A stretch of DNA of 64,000 nucleotides from Pseudofabraea citricarpa (Eukaryota; Ascomycota; Leotiomycetes; Helotiales; Dermateaceae), in assembly GCA_029641185.1 (NCBI GenBank), contig JAPWGK010000001.1:2492501-2556500 (forward strand). Direction: 5' to 3'. The stretch's first letter is position 1; every line of letters starts with the position of its first letter. This document shows, in pieces, positions 40,763 through 51,125 of this stretch. A model generated the notes under the pieces. It searched no databases. It had not been told where the DNA came from and worked only from the letters and a program-made list of their open reading frames with translations. Position numbers and translations under genes: made by a program.

Positions 40763-42614
40763 GGATATCTCCAAGTTGGGTGTTTGGCGTGAGGTATGGT
40801 TGGACTTTCTCCCTCGTATGCGTTCTCTGTTCATATGCGTATGCGAGCCCAATGAGTGTTTCTTCACTCCATTTCGGGCCCAGGAAACTCAATCCAAACC
40901 TAGATTTCACAGAAGTCAATCAGCATCTAGCTCTTTATCCTTCACATTTTCTTTCTCTCAAAGAACAACGGGAAGAGAAGGGCGGCAAAGACTCACGGGA
41001 TATTAGGACCAACTCCAACAAGACCCCACGGCTCACTCGTGAGAACCGTCGTGTTCGGAGGATAAAAGCCCAGCGGCACCGTGACGACGGGCAAGCCAGC
41101 CTTAGCAGGGAGCGAGGAAGCGTAATCCGTGGGCAGGATTAGAGCATCAAGGTTATATTTCTCCAAGGCGCCCAGTACTCCTCCCTCGCCTCCCCAATAA
41201 GTCGTCAGCTGATAAGCCTGCCAGAACCTCGAATCCGAATTATTATACCCAAGCGAGAGCGTATCGTCCCAGACCTGCGTGTCGCGCTCAGGATAGTCTT
41301 CCAGGGCAAAGCTCTTCGTAAAGCTGGACACGTCGGCGACCGAGTGCACGTCGTACGGGTTAGAAGTCAGGTCGCCCAAGTAGGCGGCGAGGTCCGAGAC
41401 GAAATCCGCATACAGCACAATACTCCCATTTCCCACATCAGAGCGCGCGTCGGCGAGGAACTCCGCATACGCTGAGAAGTTCGTGTTCTCGACGACCGTC
41501 GCCCCGGCCTCCTGCATCAGTCGAATGGCGTCTTCGAACGCTGCCAGCACCGGCTCGCCCCCGGCATACATGGTGATGGCATTCCGCGGGACGCCGATGC
41601 GGGCACCTCTCAGACTGGAGAAGTTCAAGGCCTGCGTGTAGTCGGGCGGCGTGTCGAAGGGCTGCGCCGACGTGTAGTTGTCATGCTCGTCCTTGCCTGC
41701 GATGACCGAGAGCACGTAGGCAGCGTCTCTCACGGTCCGCGCCATGGGGCCGATGGTATCCTGATGCGAGCTTATGGGGATGACAAGCGAGCGCGATGTC
41801 AGTCCTACCGTCGGCTTGATGCCGACCAGGTTATTCTGGCTGCTGGGCGAGATGATGCTCCCGTCCGTTTCGGTCCCGAGACTCGCGAAGGCCAGGCCGA
41901 TAGACGTGCCTACTCCACTCCCGCTGCTGCTGCCGCTGGGGTCCATGTTGGGATAGTAGGCGCCGTGGACTTGGCCGCCGTACGCAGACCAGCCGTTCGA
42001 GCTGTTGCTGCTCCGGAAGTTCGCCCACTGCGACAGGTTCGTCTTGCCGAGGATCACGACGCCCGCCTGGCGCAGTTTGGCTGCCATGGTCGAGTCCCGC
42101 GGCACCGTGGCGCCCAGCAGCGCGTATGACCCGGCCGTGTTGTTCATCTTGTCGTCCGTGGCGATGTTGTTCTTGATCAGCAGCGGGATGCCGTGGAGGG
42201 CGCTCCTCAGCGTCCCGTTCGCTCGCTCGGCATCGAGCGTTGCGGCGATGGACATCGCGTCTGGGTTGAGCTCCGTCACGGCGTGGAGCACATCTTGGAC
42301 CTCTTGGATTCGGAGCGTGTAGGCCTGTTGTATGAGGTTAATGAGTAGCGCAAAGAATTGGGTCGTTGGACGAACTTACGGTCACGAGATCTACACTCGT
42401 CCATAGACCATTCTCTAATCCGCGGATGAGCTCCTCGGCATTGGCCTCGAGAAGATCTGGATACACAGGTGCTGTGGTGGAAGCATCAGTATTTTATGTC
42501 TTTTTTTCTTCTTTTTCGGAATCCCCGGCATCACTCACTCGTTACGGGACTGGCACAGATCAAGACCAGCCCAACAAGGAAGAGTAACCAGACGGCAAGG
42601 AATCTCGAAGCCAT
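40758..42614 (-). CDS. Secreted amidase, amidase-signature family
   Basis: Four exons on the minus strand: 42614-42539, 42471-42380, 42324-40997 and 40899-40758, giving 545 residues. Exon 1 encodes a signal peptide (MASRFLAVWLLFLVGLVLIC). The amidase signature is complete: Lys in GIPLLIKNN, the Gly/Ser-rich GSSSGSGVGTSIG, and the nucleophile Ser region GTETDGSIISPSS, giving the Ser-cisSer-Lys triad. The last exon adds the expected ending, FGLSFLGPKWSEETLIG to REKVQPYL, without which the protein would stop about 47 residues early. Several NxS/T sites fit secretion. The family hydrolyses carboxamides; the substrate is unknown. Confidence 0.92.
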
Positions 42615-44328
42615 AGCGAGGAGAGCCTGCAGCCGGAATCGACGGGGCTGCTACGAGGAAAGCCCAAGAAGAATCAGACCAAGTCGAGCTACGGTAGACT
42701 TGCAACGCAAAACAATAACAACAACACGGTGCGAGTCTGAGGAGGAAAGCAAAAAAAAAAAAAATGTGTGCTGGATGGATGAATGGATAAGATATACTTA
42801 TATCTCGACGAGGGGTAAGGCAAGCCGAAGTCAGATCAGACTTTCCTATAGCGGAGAGAGATCTTCAGGACCCAAGAATGACTGGGTCAAGGATTGAGAT
42901 GCCAGCCCAGCAAGACCTGGACCCGGGACCTGCTCACCTCCATACCCTACAGCAGCACAGAAGCACGGGTCCCGTACCTACCGTGCGAATAAATTGGCCA
43001 TGGTAGAAGTGGTGGTGGTGATGCTTGTTGCGATAAGCACCTGCATGCATTGGGAAATCCGACAATCTAATCGAGGAGAGACTCTACAGTAGGGATAATC
43101 GGGCGGGCGGTGCAGATGGTGCGGAGGTATTATTCTTTGGAATCAATCCTCTCTCTCCTGGAGATGCCAAAAGTGGGCTGGCTGGCTGGCTGGTTGGCTG
43201 GTTAGTTGATGTTAACGAAATGAGACGAGGAGAGGGAGAGTAGAGAGGGACATGTACCGCTATCACGTACCTGGAATCAAGAAAATCGGTCAATATACAC
43301 AGGGAAGGGAAAGAAACAGACAAGGATAAGCCGGCATGCTCTATTTTTCTTCGTGATAAGATAACTCTGCCCCTTCTTACCTCATCCAAGGTATACATAC
43401 GACTGTTTGTTTGCCTACTGTAGGTGCTGTAGCCAATTTGATCGGAGGGGGTTCAATCAGAGAAGAATACTGATTGTGTACCGGTATGCGTTGTACGGTA
43501 CATCCATCCATCGGTTGGGATCGAGGTCGAGATGCGGGGAATATTCTGGCTCGCTTACTCGCTCGCTCGTTTGATTGCGGGCGCGGGTGCGGGTGAGTTC
43601 GGCAAAGCAGAGCAGAGCATGGATGGGAACGTCACAACGTCATTGATTTTCTTCTTCTTCGGAGACTTTGTTTTTTCTAGGGGGCTTTGGCTAATGCATT
43701 GTTGTTCGACCTTCCATATGGAGCACATATAGCTAGGTACCTAGGTAGTCGATAAGAAGATCGCTCTCCCGAGAGATAAGAGGGGAAATGAGGTGTGCTT
43801 GGTCATCTTTGCTTTTGTTTTCGCTAAGGGGGAGGAGGTTGGGGGTTTGTTGACGTTTGCTTGGTCTCGCCTTCCGAGCAAAATAATAATAATACTGTAA
43901 GCGTTTTATCATTTCAATCCCGTCGAGCCCTTGGCTTCTTTTTCTGTTTCTTTTTCTTTTTCTTTGTATTGTTGGTGGACTTCTCCTCACTCTCGATCTT
44001 CTATCTATATTGAGCGATCGCCTAACTCTAAGGAAGTTATCTGTGACGAGATAAGCTTGTGTGCGTTCACTGCGGATTTGAAATTCCCTTCGTTCAAGGC
44101 ATGGGCTTATTTCTTTTCTCTTTTTTCTTTTTATTCTGGACTCTTCAACCTCTTGAGCTTTGAAAATTCTTGGAGCCCAGAGGTCGCTGTGATATAATCC
44201 ATACAGGCCCTTTACATGCTGGCTACTTTGGGCGAGACAGAAACGTAAAAGGAAAGGAAGATGTCCATCTTCTTAGTTGTACGACAATTTCTGATTGTGG
44301 TAGAGGAAACGTTACTATTAAGAATGGG

Positions 44329-44330
<2 letters not shown>

Positions 44331-44375
<45 letters not shown>
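44331..44375. repeat. (TC)n(TG)n compound microsatellite
   Basis: About 15 TC dinucleotides pass directly into about seven TG dinucleotides. Confidence 0.95.
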
Positions 44376-45184
44376 ATCTTGTTGCGAATTAGTGTTCAAG
44401 CAAGTAAAATTGTTTGCAGATAGTCTATAATACTCGTCATAAATACTTGTTCAAAGGCGCTGTGCTCAACTTTCTTCGTCTTCTTCGTAATGCCGGCTGG
44501 TACCGGTGACTGCATACATAGCGATCGCATTATTCATGGCAACGAGTTTCGAATCCAAGAGATGATGTTTACAAGTATCGAGGACATGTGAATGAGATAG
44601 TGTTCTTTGACTGTAGAAGGACTTATCCAAATAGGAGCTATCATAGGCATATCCGCGATTCCTGGCAGCAGTATCTTGAGAGCTATTCCGGTGCTATTTT
44701 CAACATATCCAAATGCTCAAGACTTGTTTGATGTTCATCACAGTCGCCTGACATGAGCTGCAAATAGAAAGAATCTAAAGTGTCTATGAAAAGACTTCAT
44801 GTGGCGTGGCATTTTTGTATTCATGTCTTCACCATTACCAGCTTCTGCATAAGTCAGAGTGGGAGCTGCTCAGCGGAGCAAAATACATGGAGTAGGCTCT
44901 CATAGCGTATATCGTAAGAGCCTCCTCAGCCAAACTTCATCAAACTCAAACCCCAACTTCTAAAAGTATTCTCCCAGGGCAAGCCTTTGAAACTTTGCAG
45001 TCTATTTGGCATGTATACTGGTACCGTTCCCTCTGAAACAAAGGCATATTTTGTGGAACTAATGGGGGAATCACCCAACGTGCTTTAAGCGCCAAGGTCG
45101 GTTGAAGGATTGAATGCTAGTTTCAGACAAACACCAAGTGAGAAGCGAGCATTTGCTAAGCGAAGGATCTCCAGCAGCACCGAG

Positions 45185-45190
45185 TATAAA
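45185..45190 (+). promoter_or_regulatory. TATA box of the small Cys-rich protein gene
   Basis: TATAAA (in GAGTATAAAGAG) lies about 180 bp upstream of the ATG at 45371, with a CT-rich leader after it. Confidence 0.45.
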
Positions 45191-45370
45191 GAGACAAAGT
45201 TGCTGTGGTAGAAAACGACATCAGCCAGCTCTCACAATTATCAATCTCCCCTAGACTTTTACGATCAGGTAGAAATAGCATCTTCGGGCATTCATCTATC
45301 CGCTAACCTTACCCAGAACGATTTCCCCCAAAACCATCATCCAATCCAAACATCTCTCTCCAAAACGAAG

Positions 45371-45613
45371 ATGAAGACCAACTTCCTCAGCCTACTCATC
45401 GCAACTATCTCGGTCTCTGCCGGCTTTGCAAGCGCTGCATCATGCAACATGGCTTTCACAGATGGGTCGACGGCTGGCGTGGCGGCTGGGTTTAGTGGGG
45501 GTGGAAACACGGGGTCATGTTCTTTTTCTTACGAGTGTCCCGCGGCTGGCCCTTGTAGCACGAGCAACCAATCCCCCGATGGGTGCTTGACAAGTTGTGT
45601 TTTCGAAGCTTAG
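45371..45613 (+). CDS. Small cysteine-rich secreted protein (80 aa)
   Basis: Single exon. A signal peptide (MKTNFLSLLIATISVSAG, ending near SAA) leaves a mature protein of about 57 residues with six cysteines: ASC, GSC, YEC, GPC, DGC and TSC. Six cysteines allow three disulfides, a common frame for apoplastic effectors and antimicrobial peptides. The centre is Gly/Ala-rich (AGVAAGFSGGGNTG). No known family recognised. A TATA box and CT-rich leader precede it, consistent with a strongly expressed gene. It could equally be a cell-wall or hydrophobin-unrelated surface protein. Confidence 0.68.
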   Translation: MKTNFLSLLIATISVSAGFASAASCNMAFTDGSTAGVAAGFSGGGNTGSCSFSYECPAAGPCSTSNQSPDGCLTSCVFEA

Positions 45614-45812
45614 ACGACGAATGTTATGGCTGTAGGAAATATGCGAATCCGCCTGTATCTGAGCACTGAGAAATTTACACTTCAGTCATGTTTGGTGTGA
45701 TTCTGAAAATATGATAAAATCGCGTCGTTGTTCCTAACTTCCTAGAATGTATTCATCGTTTGACAAAACAAAATCCCTTCTCCTTCCAAAACATTAAAAT
45801 TCATTTTACTCA

Positions 45813-48800
45813 TCATACCATATCAGAGCCGGCATCTCCGTTCAGCTCTATATCGTCATGGCCAGTATTTCCCGATTCTCTTGCACCCGACGGCTCTTGA
45901 CTAGCCTGCCCAGAATTTCTTCGGCTAGAAGTTGTGAGTCCAAAAAACCTGTTGATTGTTAGCATGCATTTCAACTCCCTGTATATTGTGATAGACCTAC
46001 GAAAGAATCTGTGACCAGAAGGAACTATTTCGTTCTCGATACAGCCGGATGAAAACAGGACGCAAGATATGCCACAAAGGACCCCTGAGATAGTTCGCGA
46101 AAGCGATGCCGTTGTTACTAAATACATAATTCAAAACCAAGAACGAAACGGGCGAAATACACATAAACCAACACTTGTTAGCCAACGGGCTTATGATAAG
46201 GAACCCAAAAGCTATCATTGAAAGTAAAGCCACCAGAACGACGGGAAGGTAAAAGAGGAACCCTATGAATACGAAGGCCAAGAATAGTATAAAGCCCGAG
46301 GTATTTCCATCTTGGATGATGCGCGTTGTCGATCGAGCATAGGAAGCAAACCACGAATTCCCAAGAGAACCTATTCGGATGACACTCCAGATGCCAAGTG
46401 CGAGCAATGCGAATGCAAGGATATTGCAGAATACGTGAACCTCTGCTAAACACAGAATCCCCCCACGGTGGGCGCCATGGTTGTTGAGTATTCGCTTGCA
46501 AGACTTTGCCTGGGCTGTTTTGGAGCTTACTGCCACATCAAGTGGAGTAATAAAGATCGAGATCAGCCACTTTCCATTAGCGCTCAAACCCATCTGAAGC
46601 AAATGTTCAATCGCAATATCAGACTGATATCTTGCTGCTAGAAGAACAAACCCGAGAAAAGAGTCCTTTAGTTTCCGATTTGCCTTTACGTGCTGCTCTA
46701 CACAGGAAGCCCACAACTCAGAAGCATCAGCTAAGTGGCTCGACGCTTGTCCTTCAAGAGTTGTAAGTATTGATAATTCTTTCCGACCAAAGAGTAGCTT
46801 CGGTGCTGTATGTGCTAGTCCCGTGGCTTCTATCAAGCTTCGCGCAGCTTTCAGCTCCTTCATTCTCAGAAGTTGTACATATGTGGATTCTCTTGAGCGC
46901 TTTCTCCAGACGAGCGAATCACTCCAATAGTATTTCGCTCTTGGATTGGCACGACGAAGAAGTAAAAGTCGAGTAAGCTCGTTCCATTGAATCAATGTTG
47001 ACCTAATTAGTGGAGGAGTGAAGAGCTCAGGATAACATGTTTGCTCTAGTTGATTTGGGATCCAGTCTTGATGTTCTGATATTCCATGCTTGTCAAGCTC
47101 TTCAAGCAGGATTGAGCTAAAAGATATCAGAGAGCATACGAGATGTTTTAACAAAATTTAACTCACCCAAACAAGATGTCTCGATGGTCAGCCATTGCCA
47201 CAAAATTCATATACAATAATCCATAGTTAATACGGCCGTCAAACCATCTAGAGGCAGAGTGAAAGTTTACCGGGAAACGATATGCAAAGTCAGATGGATA
47301 AATTCTTCGATAACAAATAGTGTGTACACTCTTAGTCAGAGGGTAAAAACAACCAACATCATTGGCTTTCCGAGCAGCTGAAATAGAAGGGCATCCTTGG
47401 CCGGCAATTTCGTCATTTTGGTCGTTGTTAGTCGCATTCTCTCCATTGTCATCGTCGCCCGTGTGGGGTTCAAGAGCGTGCTGGCGGTCGTGTGTGGTTG
47501 GCGGCTTGCTCGTTTGGCTTGTATTCACTTCTGTCTTCCCTCGTCTGAGAAAGACTTGGAAGCGAGGGCCACGATTTAGAGCTTCGCCATTGTGTAACTG
47601 GAGCAAGATACGAAAAATATCCCGGTATCCTTGAACGATCGCAAGTTTGATAGCTTTCACGAGACCGGTTTTCAAACGATGAGGTGCATTTGCCACTTGT
47701 TCATTATATCGGCCTTCGTCTCCTTTCCAACCAAATGCTCTAAAAGGTGTTCCGATCTCAGGTTGTTCAAGAAGAAACTGCAAGGCGTCGAATTTTCCCT
47801 CTCGGATAGCCAGGAAGAGTGCGTTCCTTTCGCCGCCACATTTATTTTGAACAAAATCAAAACCCAGCTTAGAAAGAAATGCCAAGGTCCGACGCAAATT
47901 CTGTTGATAATCGCGACCGTAACTCAATGCTCTCCAAAACCTTTCTGGCATGTTGAAACCAGAAGCTGGTTTGTCAGAGACACATCCGATAATCACAAGA
48001 GCCGCTAAGGAATATCGACGCCCTTCGCTCCAGAATCCCATGTTATTGATGGATTCATGGCTGAAAATCTTCGGTTCGTGGTTGTATATTACCTCTAATG
48101 TGTCGATGTCGCTTAGTCTACAGGCCCAAGCAATTAGTTTTCGTAGGTTTGCTCGCCGTACTGCAGCCTGGCCTCTGGTGAGTTGGCCTTGGTGTTCTTT
48201 TTCTAATTTGAGTAGAATTTTGAGAATGAATGGCTTGTTTGACGTAGTCGCTCTAACCAACGGGCATCCAGGAACGATGGGCCTGATGTCGAGTGGTCGA
48301 TTCATTGTTAAGCTTGTTGCTTCTTGAGTGACGTCTGCACCTGCATCGAATAAAGCACCTGCAATTTGCCCAGCTTCTTTTTCCTCGAAACATGACAGAA
48401 AGTGTAAGCAGTTCTCATGGTTGTTATTAGAGATTTTCACGTTAGCGCCGAGCTTCAGAAGGATCTGAACAACTTGGTGTCTCCCTGACTTGCACGCATA
48501 GATCAAGGGAGTGTCGCCCTCAGAGTTTCGAAAGTTGAGTATATCCATATCAGCAAGGAGACTTTCTGGGATTTTTGTAAAAACATCGTCTCTGCCAGTC
48601 ATGGCTGCCCAATGTAGGATAGTATCCTTTTGGGGACTGTAGAAATTGGTGTAGAACGAAATGTCAGTGAAATCCCTGGTAAATAACCTGTTTTCATCTA
48701 GTTCCCACAAGAATGCATTTGAGAACTCGCTCCTAAAGGTCTTCCGAACCCTGTTGTAACTTGCTGGACTTAGCTTCAGCAAGCTTTCTAGAGCAGTCCG

Positions 48801-49100
48801 AGAACCTCGACTAGCGGCATCGCTGAGCCATTCATCGACTGGCGTTGTATTTGGCAGACTTTGATCCATTGCTTCAACCAACCGATGGATTGTCGCTCGT
48901 GCCCAAAATTCGCCTTTTTCACATCCTTTGATGAGCCACTTAGTTGCCGTTGAAAAATTCATATCTGTACCAAATCCAGAGAAGAAACACAGCGCGAGGT
49001 CATAACAAGCAGCTGAGGCTCTTTCGTCAACATCCTTTTCTGCCACACACTCAAGAGATCGTACTACTTGAGCCTTGAGTAAAAAACTCATGGAGTTCAT
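45813..49100 (-). CDS. Ankyrin-repeat protein with C-terminal multi-span membrane domain
   Basis: Three exons on the minus strand: 49100-47167, 47116-46001 and 45948-45813, giving 1061 residues from the ATG at 49100. Near the N-terminus there is a Sel1-like stretch (ACYDLALCFFSGFGT to AIHRLVEAM). Ankyrin repeats follow near residues 165-270 (DTILHWAAMTGRDDV, GDTPLIYACKSGRHQVV) and weaker ones later (ERNALFLAIREGKFDAL, PLDVAVSSKTAQAK). The end carries about three to four hydrophobic spans (VFCNILAFALLALGIW, FILFLAFVFIGFLFYLPVVL, IAFGFLIISPLA) and a polar tail. It lies immediately downstream of the kinase gene on the same strand. Homologous fungal proteins often carry the kinase at the N-terminus, so this may be the second half of one gene. 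Confidence 0.7.
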
Positions 49101-49291
49101 AGAATGATAAGGTATTGAGAGCTACTTTCGATTAAACGAGAACTCGATATGGACTGATCTTGGAATATTGGTGAGACCTACGATATTTGAGTTCAGTCTC
49201 TCCATGACTTTGGTAGGTAGCTCTTCGTAAACATTTTCCTTATAACTGCTCTGCTGTTAGCTCATTGAACATTCTTAGCCGAGCACAAAAC

Positions 49292-50595
49292 TTAATTTGA
49301 AATTTTTAGCATCATTTTATTCAGGTCTCTCTTGGAGGGATCAAGCTGAAGGGTCAGATTGGCGAGGTCCTCAAGGAGGGGAGGGTCGTCTGCGCGGGAC
49401 GCAAGTTCGGTGTCGTGAACACCTTGCATCAACCCGATAACGTAGTTTCTCAGTTCGTCCGTCTCTTTCAGAATAGTTAAGTTCTGAAAACGCTCTTCAG
49501 TAGTACGTCCATTCTCGAGCTGCTCAATAAATCTACCAGCAATGTCGAAACCTATCATAACACTTGCAACTACGAAGCCAAACGAGTAGACGTCGGTCTT
49601 AGTTAAGTTGAGTGGAGACAGTTTCTGTTTCCATTCTGGCGCTGCATATACTGCAGTGCCACCAACAAGGTATTGGTCGTCCTCCGTGTTTAACAAAGAG
49701 TGGCTAAAGTCAGCCACTTTGGCAATCCATCGCTCCTTTTCAAACATTAAAACATTTTCCAATTTGACATCGCCATGAACAATGCCACATTTATGTAAAG
49801 CTTGAAGGCCTTTAGCTATGTCAAGACATATATCTGACCTTGTATGGAATGGAAGGCTAGGGTTTCTTTAGAAGGGATGTCGTTAGTCGTATGATAAAGG
49901 AGAGAAAAAGGGTAACTACTAACGATTCTTGAAATTCATCCAAAGTCCCATACGCTTGCTCCAGAACCAAACTAGGCTCAGGGCATGTTCCCAACTACTG
50001 TATTAGTCTCGGATTATAAATTAGGTAAGAAGTTACAAACCAAGCCATTGTATTCCCAACCAATACCAAGAAGATCAACTATGTTGCCATGTGACCGGAC
50101 ATATGGTTGGCTCAGTATTCGAAGCTCCATAATGAATCTAGCTGCAGCCTGCTGCGAGGCTTTGGAATCTAAAGTTTCGCCATTGCCCTTAAACATTTGA
50201 ACGGGCGACCTTTTCAAGATAATAGGCTTTTTCTGCTTGACGATATTGTCAGCTGCAACATCGCTCAGCTTTGTGCTCTCCATTTCAATGTATGACACTT
50301 GAAACACTGCTCCAGCGCCAACGTTTCTTTTAGTTGCATTGTTGATTTGTTGCATCTTCAGAACATTAGGCTGGCTGTATAGGTCCTCGACAGCGGTAAG
50401 CAAGTTAAGAAAGTCATTGCGAAGATCACTGCGTGCGGCAGAGCCAGAGGTAACCAACGGAATAGCCCTTGTTGTCGTTCTTCGAAAGAAGGAGTTGACC
50501 CGGGAAGAAAGTAACCCATCGTTTTTGCAAAGCGCACGATTTGTTTCTTCCTTTGACTCGTCGATTATGTAAAGAGTTGCACGGACTGAAGCCAT
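49292..50595 (-). CDS. Protein kinase, probable N-terminal half of a kinase-ankyrin protein
   Basis: Three exons on the minus strand: 50595-50041, 49994-49924 and 49865-49292, giving 399 residues from the Met of MASVRATLYII. A mostly complete kinase fold is visible. It has the Gly-rich NVGAGAVFQVSY, a Lys in PIILKRSP, and a Glu in MELRILSQ. The catalytic loop is HGDVKLENVL, with the Asp present. The DFG position reads DFS, and YAAPEW and DVYSFGFVV follow. Catalysis therefore looks possible. The frame ends in TAA soon after the C-lobe (LDPSKRDLNKMMLKI). A further open segment without a start follows at 49253-49125, then the ankyrin gene. It is divergent from the HeLo-pseudokinase gene with about 530 bp between starts. 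The exon 1/2 donor (GTTTGT) is weak. Confidence 0.72.
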
Positions 50596-51125
50596 GCTAC
50601 ATAGATGTCCTGGGAGGTTTCCTGATAAGTATGAACGACGAAGAAAACCGAAATTTGCAATCTTGGAGAGAAATAAGAGTTTGCAAGATAGAAGGGATAC
50701 AGACAAGGCTGGGAGCCTTAAACGGACCCCACATATCTAGTTGCATGATGAGGCGGCAAGTTATTCCAGGTATATCATGGATAACCAATGAAATTCGAGA
50801 TCAACAACGAAAAGTGAGCCTTATGATCTGTCTGGGCCGTGTAAATACGACTCTGACAGCCACCTTGGTAATAGAAGCAGGGCTATGCCTATTCATACTT
50901 TTCCCATTTTAGATAACACTACCGCAAACATTGCCTCGTTGACAACGCATAAAGTATTTCAACACAGCTACGGCAGGGCGTCGTACATTAATACGCAATT
51001 CGGGATTGTCCGAAGCCTTGCGACAACTTTTTGCTTTAGCTCATGCCGAGAAATATTTCATATTTTGACAAAATCTTTCCAATCTATTGCCATAATCTCG
51101 ACGGCTCTTGCATTTGCTCGGGATA
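50596..51125. promoter_or_regulatory. Bidirectional promoter between kinase and HeLo-pseudokinase genes
   Basis: The 530-bp gap between the two divergent start codons holds no other supported gene, so both genes probably share this control region. No specific binding site can be named. Confidence 0.45.

Larger units (their letters stand above)
42615..45370. other. Intergenic, about 2.75 kb
   Basis: No supported gene. Includes a poly-A run near 42751, GGCTGGCTGGCTGG near 43178, a CT/GT microsatellite at 44331-44375, and the promoter of the small Cys-rich secreted-protein gene. Confidence 0.4.

Noticed and set aside
41683..42129. 148-codon + strand frame
   Set aside because: Antisense to the GC-rich amidase signature region.
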